Assembly (NCBI RefSeq): GCF_003254395.2
Contig: NC_037639.1
Coordinates: 1,488,001 to 1,552,000, forward strand
Direction: 5' to 3'
DNA: 64,000 bases
Source of the DNA: Apis mellifera
Taxonomy: Eukaryota > Arthropoda > Insecta > Hymenoptera > Apidae
Shown here in pieces: positions 12,355-23,935 of the stretch. The first letter of the stretch is position 1; every line of letters begins with the position of its first letter. Under the pieces are notes generated by a model that was not told the origin of the DNA, searched no databases, and worked only from the letters and a program-made list of their open reading frames with translations. The translations under genes and the position numbers were made by a program.

Positions 12355-12780
12355 TTAATTACGTCACATTTTGATGATTTTACGCGTTGAACGATTCAAA
12401 TCCTTTCCTTCCGTTAAATTTCTACGAATGTTTACGAAGCTTGTTTTAACTTTCATTTCCTCGTAACGTAATCTTGGAATTTGGTATTAGCCGCGCATTG
12501 GTTCAAAAGTGAAAGTACCGATGCTCGTATTAAAAAGTTTCTTCTTTCTCATCTTTTATCTAATATTTCATCTAATTTCACGATTTATGCGAAATGGAAT
12601 AAGTTTTGTGAAAATGAAAGATGGAAGAATACAATTTTATTTAACAGTGACAAAAACTAGGTTAAGGACAGCACCGAACTAACTGAATCAATCGATTAAT
12701 TGTGAACCGGTCCTTTTTAATCGAACAACCTGTAACAATGACGCGTTCTACCTATAGAATGTAAAGTTGCGTGCATATAT
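12355..12780. promoter_or_regulatory. Two adjacent GC-richer patches with CRE/ATF-like site
   Basis: TTACGTCA at 12359-12366 is an ATF/C/EBP-type half-palindrome. It is followed by TTACGCG, CTCGTAACG and GCCGCGCATTGG to about 12530, and a second patch at 12650-12780 contains GGACAGCACCG and AACCGGTCC. No sustained open frame. Looks like intronic regulatory DNA. Confidence 0.3.
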
Positions 12781-12796
12781 ATGTAAATGCAACTTA

Positions 12797-12816
12797 ATTC
12801 CTATATATATAGGAAT
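12797..12816. repeat. Perfect 20-bp palindrome
   Basis: ATTCC, ten alternating TA bases, GGAAT. It is fully self-complementary. The GC-containing flanks make it more than a plain AT run. Confidence 0.7.
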
Positions 12817-13194
12817 ATATATAGAGGAGAAAGTGGTAATGTAATTACTAGTATACTATTCCAATTTATTTTTTTTGCGGTTTTCCAAAGAATGATGATT
12901 TAATTCCTATAATGAAATTGAAATATAATATAATATTAAATTTCTTGGATTAAAAATAGAAATCCTGTGTTTTAAATTATAATTGTAGTATACAATTATA
13001 AGATTTGAAGAAAATATTCAGAACTATTATTAGTATTATTTAGAAAAAAAGCTATAAAATATTTATAATTTTTTTCAAAGATTATAATGATATTTTATTC
13101 GAATAACTATTAACAATATAATTTATAAGCATATTCGAAAATATAGAATTTTAAATGTCCACATCTTAGCTCTTTGAGATACAAGGCATGATTC

Positions 13195-13266
13195 TTTTCT
13201 TTTCTTCAAATTTTTTTTTATCGTTACAGTAAGGAAAGTGTGACCTATTTCATAATTTGTAAGTAT
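13195..13266 (+). other. Possible 29-nt microexon (13230-13258) with both splice signals
   Basis: An unusually good acceptor (TTCTTTTCTTC, a T9 run, ATCGTTACAG, AG at 13228-13229) is followed only 29 bases later by GTAAGTATCG, a near-ideal donor (GT at 13259-13260). The intervening 29 bases would form a microexon, which is not a multiple of three. If the gene's leader spans this region it could be a non-coding cassette or a splicing stepping stone. A chance pairing in T-rich DNA is possible, but both signals are well above background here. Confidence 0.25.
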
Positions 13267-13561
13267 CGACCAGACTATGAATCATAAACTACGAATTTGA
13301 TTGCTTTTTTTTTCATTTTTGCTTTTTTAATTCAATGCTTGTATATATTTTTTTATATCTAAGAAAAAATAAAAAATGAAAGAAAAAATAATTTTAAAAG
13401 AAAGAATAAAATTTTAAAATACTTGAACTTTTCCATATGAAGAATTTCATATTTGTGAATAATATAGAATATTGAATTGAATATAGAATTTTCTTTAATA
13501 AAAATTTGAATTTCATTGAAACTACATGATCACATGATTATTAATTATATTTTTATAATTA

Positions 13562-13566
<5 letters not shown>

Positions 13567-13605
<39 letters not shown>
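13567..13605. repeat. (AT)n microsatellite
   Basis: Uninterrupted AT dinucleotides of nearly 40 bases, likely polymorphic in length. Confidence 0.9.
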
Positions 13606-13607
<2 letters not shown>

Positions 13608-13609
13608 GT

Positions 13610-16050
13610 TAAATATTATTTCATATATCACATATTAATAAATGTTCCATGTAAATTATAAATAAAATAATATATTTTTGGTTATTTATAATAATGAAAA
13701 AACTCTATGAAAATTTTTATTACAATAATATTAATAATCTAATGTGTTTCAAATCACAATCATTTATATATAAGTAAATAAAAACAGTTAATTTCAAAAA
13801 TAATTTAAGTAAAAAATTTATCATAAATATTTAGAATAAGGAATCTAAAATTCGTTCATTTTTCCTGTTATTATATATTTGAACTAAAAACATACATTAG
13901 AAATATATGTTGTTATATAATAAATAATAATACAATTGTTATTAATTATTAATTCCAATGTAGAGTACTATATCACTATTTTCTTTTTTTCTCTCCAAAA
14001 CGAAAATAAGAAATTTGAATTTATTATATATCACATCAAATCCATCACATCAAATCACACAATAAGATTTTCTCACAATTAACATTCTGATGTTTGTAGG
14101 CTTTAAATAAATACATTTAGCAGTTCGTTTTTAGTTAATGATATCTATATTAAAAAAAATATACATTATTTTTCTAATATTATTTATTTTGTATTAATCT
14201 ATCAAGCATCTTTTATTCATTATTTTATTCTTTGAGTGAATGGTATTTAATTTTACATTTGCTCACAACAATTGCCTTGTAACGTTATAAAAACATAAAT
14301 TATCATTATATTTAAAGTTTCAAATAAAAAAAAAATTTTATTGATTTTTATTAAAATTTTTATTTCTAAAATCGAAAACGAAAAAAAAATTAATTATTTT
14401 GTTCGAATCATTTATTTTTTTCAATTTTCAAAAAATTACTTATATTTAGGGCAATCTATATTATAGATATATATATAGATGGACTTAATGGTAAAATTTG
14501 AAATAATTTTTGTCATAATATTTGTCATATTCGTAAAATCTATTAAATTGTTTTAAGAAATATTTTGAGGATAAGTATTATAATTAATAATTTCGAAATT
14601 TTCATGTTATAAATTCATATTAAATTTCTTACAATAATTTATAATTAATAATATTAATGATTTGACAAATTACAAATCATAAATTACATTATCAGATAAT
14701 AATAATTCAGTTAGATTTAGAAAATCTATTTTTCGATGGAAAAATAAAAAATATTACATTGAACTTTAAATAAAAGAATGCATTTACATATTAATATAAG
14801 ATTTAAGAATATATATAATTTATTAATTTTATTTTATTTATTAACATTAAAGCTATTAGTCTCTAATATATGTATCTAAATGTTATTACATAATATTACA
14901 TAAACGATTACAACATATATTAGATGATAAAAATATATATGAAGTATATATATAATATGTATAGCTATATCATTAAAATATATCATATTAACATTTTCTA
15001 TTTATATGTTTTTAATATAAAATTATAAAACAATAAAAATATATAAAATAATAATAAAAAAAATAAATATAATATAAAAATAATATATAAAAATATATAA
15101 AAATAATAAATAAAATATATAAAATATTTGACTTTATTATGTAAAAACTTTTTATTTTTATTTGCGTTTATAAAACTCTAATCATTTTTCGATTGATCGG
15201 TATTGTCAATATACCAATTCAATTATATATCCTTGTAACGTTTGTTTTTGTTAATTTTTCTATCCAAATTTACAACCTTGACACACTTTCTCTTCATTAT
15301 GTTTCTTCCTTTTGTTCTTGGTATATTACGTCAACTTAATTTCTAACATATCGTTTTGTTGTCCTCATTTAAAAACTATCAGTATTCACAAGTGTCAAAT
15401 GAAATAAATCAATTATTAAAATCCACTATTTGAACAATTGTTTTATAATTCTATATGGATAATATTAATATAATATATTTTGAAGATAATATATTTTTTT
15501 TGTGTGTAGTGTCATTATTGGAATAATATTTAAATTTATTTATAATATTATATGTTTAATGAGTTTCTATGTTTCGTGAATTTTTTTAAATTATTAAATA
15601 TTCTTATGATTTCTTGTTTTATACACATTCTTTAAAATTATACTTCTTTATATTATTTATACTTATTTAAATTAAATTTCTTTATCTCAGTTTACTGAAA
15701 ATACATAACATAAAATATAGAAAATATTTCATTTTGAAAAATATAGATATAAACTGCATATTTTTCCTCTTTAATTGATAAAAAATAATCTACTAAAAAA
15801 AGAAAAAAATTTTTGTTCAAGAGTAGATATAAATATAAATGTTGAATGTTTGATCATGATTCATGAAAATTTTATTTTCATTTTATTTGCTCAATTTATT
15901 TGTTCAATTTTAATTAATTAATTTTAATTAGTTAGAATATAGTACATATTTTATTTATATAAATGTATGTATTGTATATTCGTGAACGTTAATATATTTG
16001 TAAAACAGCTTTTTCAGAGTTTGGTCTAAAGATAAAAACAAACACAATAA
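13610..16050. other. AT-rich DNA, no gene seen
   Basis: A/T homopolymers and short AT repeats throughout, with stops in all frames. A slightly richer patch lies at about 15180-15400. Nothing functional is supported. Confidence 0.6.
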
Positions 16051-16054
16051 AATT

Positions 16055-16195
16055 GTTTTATACACTTGAAATTAAATTATAATTAACTTGATTTCGTGCT
16101 AGATGAAATGAACAACTTCAACTTAAACTACTTATAACACTTAAGAAATAAATCTGAACCGTTTTTGTTTTAATCTCTACAATTAATCTAAAATT
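16055..16195. mobile_element. Palindromic repeat family, copy E
   Basis: The minus strand from about 16185 reads TAGAGATTAAAACAAAAAC, then GATTTATTTCTTAAG, TTATAAGTAG and TTTCATCTAGCACG. The plus strand from about 16068 reads GAAATTAAATTATAATTAAC, then TTGATTTCGTGCTAGATG, the same arm in the other orientation. The arms meet near 16110. Divergence between arms is high, so the copy is old. Confidence 0.5.
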
Positions 16196-16504
16196 ATCTC
16201 TAAAATTAATCAATTCTCCAGAATTTACTATAAATATATTAACAGTTTAGTTTAAATCGTCTTTTTTTACTAAATAAATTTTTATTTATATTTTCAACAA
16301 TTCATTCAATATATATTAACAACTTATTTTAATCAATTTTAATAGAAAAATAATTTAAATTTAACTTTTTAAAATTAAAATAAAATGTTTTTTTTATTTT
16401 ACCTGAGTTTAAAATAAATGATCAAAAACTCGAGTAATTCCGATTTCTCGTATAAATGTAAATTTGAGAAATTGTTATAAAAAATAATCCAAATAACTGG
16501 AAAT

Positions 16505-16920
16505 TCACGGAAGTCTTTATTAGTACATGTCTACTAATCCGTTTTCTTTTTTTGCGATTATATATCTTGGTATAATATCGATCTACATCAGTTTACTTCG
16601 TTACTTCGTTTGAAAAATGTAACAAGAAAGAAACGAACAAATCAATGCTTTAGCGCAACTGATACATGCATATATATATATTTCAACAACTGATAACTTG
16701 CGTCATTTCTATCTATATGTTTGTAACTGTATTACTGAATACATACTATCAAGATCGTGATATTTATTCGTTGAAAAGTCATACGTCATAAGTTTGAATC
16801 GGCTTGTGATGATTCACATCGAGTTATGGTTAGCAAACAACTGCAACTTGATGATCCCGTAGCTATCGTAAAACATGGATACAAATGAGACTAGTTAGCC
16901 TCTTGTGTTTTGATAATCAG
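16505..16920. promoter_or_regulatory. Weak islet region
   Basis: Mixed composition with TTAGTACATGTCTACTAA (6-bp arms), GTTACTTCGTTACTTCGTTT-like repeats near 16595, a run of cytosine-containing words at 16740-16880 and GACTAGTTAGCC. No open frame. Role unknown. Confidence 0.25.
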
Positions 16921-18002
16921 ATATTCCAATTTTATATTTTTTCGTTCTAGTTTTGTGCAAATAATTTATCTATGAATCTGATAATTTTTAAAAAAAATTA
17001 AAAAAGTTAAAAAAAAATTAAACATCTGTTTATTGACAATGAAAAATTTAGTATATTATTATAATTTATTATAATAAAAGAATATATTCTTTTCAAGATT
17101 GTTAATAAAAAATAAAAAATTATTAATAAATAATAAATATTAAATAATAATAGCAGTTTGGTAATTAAAATTAGTTTAAAATTATTTAAGTATTATTACG
17201 GATATTAAAGATTGTTACTATATGATATATATTATCTTATATTAAATATTCATATCTTATATCAAATGTTTCGCTGCATTTATAAAAATTTTAATGAAAA
17301 TAAACAAACTAATATTTTTTACGGAATAACAAATACAAAGAGAGTATTGTAATTCATAAAATTTTATTATATTTATATTGTACATTTATTTATATATATT
17401 ATGATCTATGAAGTATTTCAATAGTATAAAATTTAAATCCAACGAATATATGTTATTTTAATGAATTATACTAAATTTAATAATTATACATACAATCTGT
17501 ATTTGTATAATTTATAATATGATTTGAAACTTTTTATAAAAATATAATTTTGTTTATTTTCTTCTACGACAATTTTTATATACATAAAATGCAAACGTGT
17601 AGAATTTACAATATTTTAGCTCGAATTATTTATTTCATTATTAAATGTGTTAATTTATGTCTGTAATCCAAATTCTATAAATCAAAGTTTATTCAATTTT
17701 ACAGCTCCATAATTATATATCAAGTTATCAGTAATCAATACTAATCTTTCGATATTGTTTCTTTTCTTTCAATTGTTAGAATTATGTATCTCAAATATCT
17801 AAAAATGAAAGATAACATTTATGAATTTTTTTTCTTTTAGGTCTTATTTTTTCAATAGTAAAAATTGAAAGAAAATATTGAAAATTAAATTTTGTTCTTA
17901 TATGTCAAATTTTCAATTACCATTTGTTAAACTTCTCTTATTTGAAAATATTTCAATAACTTGAAGATTTTATCTCTTGAGAATAAAATTGTGACTATCG
18001 AT

Positions 18003-18010
18003 TATCGATA
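18003..18010. promoter_or_regulatory. DRE-like TATCGATA octamer
   Basis: The palindrome TATCGATA is the full DNA-replication-related element bound by insect DREF, which is common in housekeeping promoters. A second ATCGAT-containing word lies just upstream. Here it is in AT-rich DNA with no promoter context, so function is doubtful. Confidence 0.25.
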
Positions 18011-18225
18011 TGTTATCGGTATCTCTCTTGATAATTTTAAATATTTTGATAATATCATTAAGATATTATTTAGGAATAAAAATGATTAGAGTTTTTAGTA
18101 TTTCTTATTCAAAATTTTTATTCAGATAGCTAATATTTCTAAAATTATAAAAATATTGTTAAAATTATTTGTATAATTATTTGTAATTACTTGAAATAAA
18201 AATAAATAGAAATTCCTTTATTGGA

Positions 18226-18246
18226 AAAGTCTATATTATAGACTTT
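18226..18246. repeat. Perfect hairpin, 10-bp arms
   Basis: AAAGTCTATA, one T, TATAGACTTT. It is followed by two near-identical copies of TTTATGTTGATATT spaced about 30 bp apart. Confidence 0.6.
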
Positions 18247-18430
18247 ATTTCAGTTTATTATGTTGATATTAATCCTTTTATTTATGTTGATATTTTAATG
18301 ATATTTCGAATATATCGAATATTTAATGAAATATAATTAATAAAATCCATAGGTATTCAAACAACATTTTATAATAATTTTAAATAAAAAAAATTTGTAA
18401 TTTCAATTATTTTTTGTTATTGATATCTTA

Positions 18431-18474
18431 ACGATAGTATAACGATATTTATAACGATATCCATAACGATATCG
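18431..18474. repeat. Four phased ACGATA units, 11-12 bp period
   Basis: AACGATA or ACGATA recurs four times at 11-12 bp intervals, with spacers GTATA, TTTATA and TCCATA. The near-helical-turn phasing places every copy on about the same DNA face. It could be a minisatellite or a clustered binding site. Confidence 0.55.
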
Positions 18475-18484
18475 ATTGTCATAA

Positions 18485-18860
18485 TATTATTCAAGAATCG
18501 AATTAGCGAAATTCGATTATAATACTTTTTGGTCACACTTTAATTATCAGAAGTTGTTCAACTATTATGAAACACAATATCGTATTACACATATACCCGT
18601 GTAACGAATACTCAGAAAATTAAACATTCGAAATGATCGGTCGATCGTTCCACGAAGTCATAAAACACAATCTTTTGTGTCGCGCCGCGTCGTATCGATG
18701 AACCGTAAATCAAATTGTATTAGAAGCAGAAAATCTGTGTCGAGGAGAAGTGACGTTTGTACAGCGTTGTCTCTTCTCGTTGCAACTAGTAGTAAAACCC
18801 TTCTGAGTAAAACTGTTTATTAGTGAATAGTCATATGGAATCTTGATCAATTGGCACTAA
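18485..18860. promoter_or_regulatory. GC-richer CpG-containing islet with CRE-like site
   Basis: Contains GGTCGATCG, GTCGCGCCGCGTCG, TGACGT (18751-18756) and GTTGTCTCTTCTCGTTGC between AT-rich flanks. No coding frame of note. A candidate enhancer or promoter; the composition contrast is the main evidence. Confidence 0.35.
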
Positions 18861-20094
18861 TTGTAACCAATTCTAACATCTAATTTTATAATCGATAAAA
18901 ATATTAGACTAATATTAATATTCAACTTATGATTGAATTATTATATATATTTATATATTTATAACATTTCATATTTTAAAATTTTTCTAGAAATTAAATT
19001 ATATATAATAACTTATTAAATTTTTCTCCTGTTTTCAATTGAAACATAATAATAACAAATTAATTTTTTAAATTACTAATAAAGTACACACTCCAAAAAG
19101 TATTATAATATGATTTTTATTGAAATTCTTGGAACATGTTAATGATTCCAAATTTAATCAATAACATATGTATATATTAATTGTCAACAAATAAAAGAAA
19201 AGATATTTTGCAATTAATTAACTGTAACATTTACGATAATATTCGTAAATTCGTAATTAATTCGTGTTATTAATTATATTATTAATTAAATTGTTAAAAT
19301 TACAATCAAAATGAAATAAATTAAATTTATTAATTAAGAATTACACTTTCAACTTATTTTATTAAGTCAATATGCTCTGAAATGATACTATTGTAAAAAT
19401 TATAACAAAGCGAAAAATCAATTACTTTCCTTTTATATAATGTATATCATAAATGGTAATTTTTTACTAAAATAGTGAGAATAGATCAATAAGTTAATGA
19501 ACATTATTCAAATTAAGAAAAAAAATAGAAATTATTTTAATATTAATAATAATTTCGTGATAAAAAATCCATAGAATTTAATGAATAATTTATTTTCTAT
19601 AAGTATATAAAAAATAAAAAATGATATAAATAAATCTTTGAAAAACAAAGGAAAAAATTATATTTTTAATTTGATACTATTATAATTGTAAAAAATAAAC
19701 TTTTTACAATATTATAATAGAATATATAGAATACACATATTAGAAAATTATATAAAAATGAAATGTTATTAACAATGGATCATTTGTTTCATTCATAATC
19801 AAATGCTTATTACATATTTTATTAATGTAAAGTATTCATTGATAGTCATGTAATTGATAAAAAAATATATTATTTTATGTCGATTTAAGTTTTTTTTAAA
19901 AAATTTTAAATTTAAATTAAGTGTTATTTCATAAAATATTTCATAAAATCTTTAAAATTATATTTCAATTTAATGAAATAAATCAATTTAATAGATTTAT
20001 TTAATTAAATTTATATGTAATATTGAATAATTAAATTTAAATCATAAATTTCAAAAAAGTTAAATGAAGAAGTAAAATTAAATCATTTATCTAC

Positions 20095-20225
20095 AATCAG
20101 AAAGGTGTGTGTCAGAACTGAAGCATTATCAGCGGAAATGGCCTCCATGTTTCCCAAGTCCTTGTTTCGTTATTATCAATTGGGCCATAATTCTAACTAT
20201 ATAGCTAGAATGCGTACCATTTATC
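20095..20225. promoter_or_regulatory. Short GC-richer islet
   Basis: About 130 bases (GTGTGTGTCAGAACTGAAGC, GCGGAAATGGCCTCCATG, ATTGGGCCATAATTC) between extreme AT flanks. GGCCTCCATG could hold a minus-strand CCAT-type site. The boundaries are sharp, which favours a constrained element over drift. Confidence 0.35.
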
Positions 20226-20589
20226 ATAATTTTTTCAATTCTTACATTTTATATATGGTTATTGCGTGACTTATTAAAATATATTATAATTTAATAAAAT
20301 ATTAAAATATATATAAATACGTATATAATTAATATGTACGATAACGAAGAAACAAAACGAAATCGTATTTTTTGATCAAATTGTTTCTACAAGTTGCCTG
20401 AAAATAAATTATTTTTCGTTTTTAATACAAATAAACTTGTTCGTTGATGTAACATTATTTACAAAATGGAGTGATATTACAAAAAATAGAATACTATTAT
20501 AATATTATTGTCGGTTAATATGATAGACAGTTTTATATGTCAAAAGTCATTTAAACATTAATATTTAATGTTTACTTTCTATTGAAAAT

Positions 20590-20960
20590 CTTTTTATTTA
20601 ATCCTTCTCAGGTTATTTAAAACGCTTACGTTATGCGTCACATGCCATATATGATCCATAGTTTCCATGTGGATAAGAATTGATTAAAACATCCCTATCA
20701 TGTTTGCATTAAAAATAATAATTTAATCAAATGTGAGATCAAGACTCGTAATAAATTTGTAATGAGAGAAGTAATGAATATTGTAATGGGAGAAGAAATG
20801 TCGTATAATATTATATGTATATAGCTATTTGCGAATCAGCAGTACAATAGAATTCGAGGATTCTTGTGATGTGATGTCATTGTCTTTCTTTGAAGTCATG
20901 ACCAAGTCTGATCCAAATGACCTAGACGTAAAGTATAAACTTAACACTCGGAATTATTTT
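20590..20960. other. Mixed-composition stretch with acceptor-like site, unassigned
   Basis: TTTATTTAATCCTTCTCAG (AG at about 20609-20610) is a good acceptor-like signal and is followed by GTTATTTAAAACGCTTACG and ATGCGTCACATGCC. A 78-codon frame at 20829-21065 is unremarkable and ends in AT-rich translation. No donor closes a convincing exon. Confidence 0.2.
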
Positions 20961-21524
20961 TTTTTTCAAATCAACAATTATTCTCTCTTCATTAATCATC
21001 GAATTTCTTATAAAGAAAATTATTACAATAATAAATTGTTTTCTTGTTTAAAATATCATTTATAAGATAAAATATAATGTTTTTCATTTATAATACAACA
21101 TAAAATACAAGCTATAATACAAGCCATAACATTTATTAAACAAAACCTTTATTATTTATTTATTTAAAAATATTAAATAGTTCGACAAATATAATATGAT
21201 TTCAATAATTTTCAACTAGGTTAATTTTTAATAAATCGATTATTTGTAATTGACTTAAAAATTGGAAATAACGGAAATTAAATTTTGAATCTATTGTCAT
21301 TTTGAATTCAATTGATCCATATTCCGAGGATAAAATACAACGTGTGTACATTTACGGAAATTAATTCCTATAAACGATTTTTGCATTTATAACAATTTTT
21401 AATTTTTAAATTTTTAACATTATTAATCAATTTATTTATAATTACTATTTATAATGGTAAAATTTAATTATATTTCTACTTGTTATTAAAAGGAATATAT
21501 ATGCATGCACGTAAATCATACATT

Positions 21525-21610
21525 TCCGGTAGTGACAAGGCGAGCTATTCGAACCACGTGACTTTTTGCGGTCACCTAATTCGAATTTTCGAGATTTCAG
21601 ACCTCGTTTG
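21525..21610. promoter_or_regulatory. Compact islet with CACGTG E-box
   Basis: The canonical E-box CACGTG lies at 21555-21560, immediately followed by ACTTTTTGCGGTCACC, which gives a GTGAC...GTCAC inverted pair. CACGTG is the core site for CLOCK/CYCLE, Myc/Max and related bHLH proteins. Only about 85 bases are GC-richer. Regulatory reading is inferred. Confidence 0.35.
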
Positions 21611-23815
21611 AGAAATTTTATTAAACTCTTAAAGTATTATACATCGGTAAATATAATAAATATGATAAGAAAATTAGAAAAGCAAATAAGATTAAATATT
21701 TGTAATTTTTTTAAGAGAAGATTATAGAGATTATAGAAATTTTTGAAGTTTTATAGAATTTATGTTTTATCGAATTTTTTAATTGAAATTTAATATAAAA
21801 TTTATATATAAGTTAATATTTTCCCAATATTTTCCCTTTTTTTAAATCAAGAAAAAAGAAGAAAAAAATCTTTTATTTCGGTTTTAATTAAAAGAAAAGA
21901 TAAAATTTAAAATAATTAATTATGATATTTTGTCAATAATATAGGCAAGTTATCTTAATATAGAAATTTGATTGTAGTTTACATGAAGAAAATATAAGCA
22001 CATAAATGAAAGTGAAAGTATAATGTTAATAACAATATGTGATGCATATTTTATGAAGTCATTTACATTAATAAAACATTAAGAATTATTTATTTGAGAA
22101 TATATAAAAGAATATATATAGAAATTAATAACTTATTTTTATATTATATAAATATTAATACATTTTTTTTTTAGATATATTATTTCATATCAAATATTTT
22201 TAAATTTTAATGTACGATTTTTAAGAAGAAAATTTTTTTCATTTCATGAACAGATATTTTTGTTCGATTATAACAATTTGTATAAATAATCTTTTGTTAT
22301 CTTCAATACTTATTTATATTCTGTATAAATAATATATCTATAATGACTTTAATTTCTTAATTTAAATTAAATAAAAGTCCAATGAAAATGTAGATTTATA
22401 TTAGTTTAATTTATTTAATTAATAATAATTAACAATAATTAATTAAATAATTAATAATGTAATAAAATCCATATATATAAATATTATAAAATAATTTTTC
22501 AAATATAAAAAATATTTTTAAAAAGACAATTAAAATTGATAGTTTATTAAAATTCTTTTTTTACACAATAATCAATTAATTAAAATTTTGGATTTTATTA
22601 TGAAACAATCCATCCATGCACAAATCTTATTTAAGAATTAAATATTCTTATTTGATTTATAATGATAAGAATTAATTTTTTATTTTTCATTTGTGTATAA
22701 TGAAATGTAGCTCTTAAAATAAAAAAAGACTAAAAAAATTATAATATTAAAAAAAAACTATGTAAAAATATAATTATTTTGTTAATTATTATTGATTTTT
22801 TTTTTGACTAACTTTTTTGTTATTCGCAATTTATTAAATATTGCGATTTATTTACACATACATGTACTATTAATAGCATTCAAGTTAGCATTCTTATTCC
22901 TCGATAATATTTATATGCAAAATATGTTTTCATAGAAATATTTTGTATAATTCATGTTATTGATTATTTGCTAATTTTAAATACAAGTTTATTAGCCTAT
23001 TAATGATTAATGTTTTTAGAATATCATAGTTACAATACTTTCGAATATTTGATTGTTATTAGTTTTTGACGATTTTTTTTTTATATATATAATTTTATTA
23101 AATCTTATATTATACTCATAAAATTTGAAAAATAAAGATATTTGTATTAATGATAAAGTATATTTTTCGATTTTGTTGTTATTTCTTGTTATTCGATTGA
23201 TAAATTTATGACTCATTTAATAAACGATATAAAACTAAAATAATTGATGACGAAAACAAAAGTAGAAATTTGAAATATCATATTTCATTTCAAATAAATA
23301 GTAAATTCATATTATACTTTCAAATTAATTATAGAATAATAATAGAATAATAATTCGTTCTTGAAAATGAATATCGAATAGACAAATATGGAACTAATTT
23401 TTTCTACAAAAATTAACAAAAAAAGAAATAGTCGGTCTTCAACTTCAAATTAGATATCAAATATATAGAATTTTAAATAAAAATTTTCATTGAAAAATTG
23501 TGATAATAATGAATCATGTAATAAGAAATTTTTAATGACGAATATTGAATTTTTAGATGAATCGATTTAATCATGAAATCATTTTCTTATCGAAAAAATG
23601 TAATAAATATTTGAATATAGGAATGAAGTAATATAAAGATTATAGAATAAATAAAGAATATAAAAAATATATAATTTAATATATAATTATTATATTTATT
23701 ATGTTTCTATTTTGAATTTATAATAAAAAAAAATTTTTTTCCTTATTATTAAAAAGTCATAAATCTAAATGTTTTATATGCATAATATATACGGAATGAA
23801 ATCCAAGTCATAGAT
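21611..23815. other. AT-rich DNA, no gene seen
   Basis: Homopolymer-rich A/T sequence. The 66-codon minus-strand frame at 23016-23216 is a Lys/Asn/Ile-rich chance frame. Confidence 0.6.
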
Positions 23816-23819
23816 CAAT

Positions 23820-23935
23820 TTAACTCGTAAAAAGAGACGTTTAAGTAGGTTAATTAGCCTGCAACACGAGAAACAACTGGTTTTGTGTTATATCGCAACA
23901 GGAAGCGGAAGATGTTGTTGATTTGTGCTTATGTA
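23820..23935. promoter_or_regulatory. Short GC-richer islet
   Basis: TTAGCCTGCAACACGAG, AACTGG and CGCAACAGGAAGCGGAAG form a compact mixed patch. CAGGAAGCGGAAG holds two GGAA cores of ETS type. An AACACGA...TTTGTGTT imperfect foldback is also visible. Confidence 0.3.

Noticed and set aside
17821..17860. TTTCTTTTAG|GTCTTA as another recursive splice site
   Set aside because: The acceptor is good but GTCTTA is not a usable donor.
21545..21562. GGTTCGAAT as a tRNA T-loop on the minus strand
   Set aside because: No T-stem pairing or other arms; overlaps an E-box islet instead.
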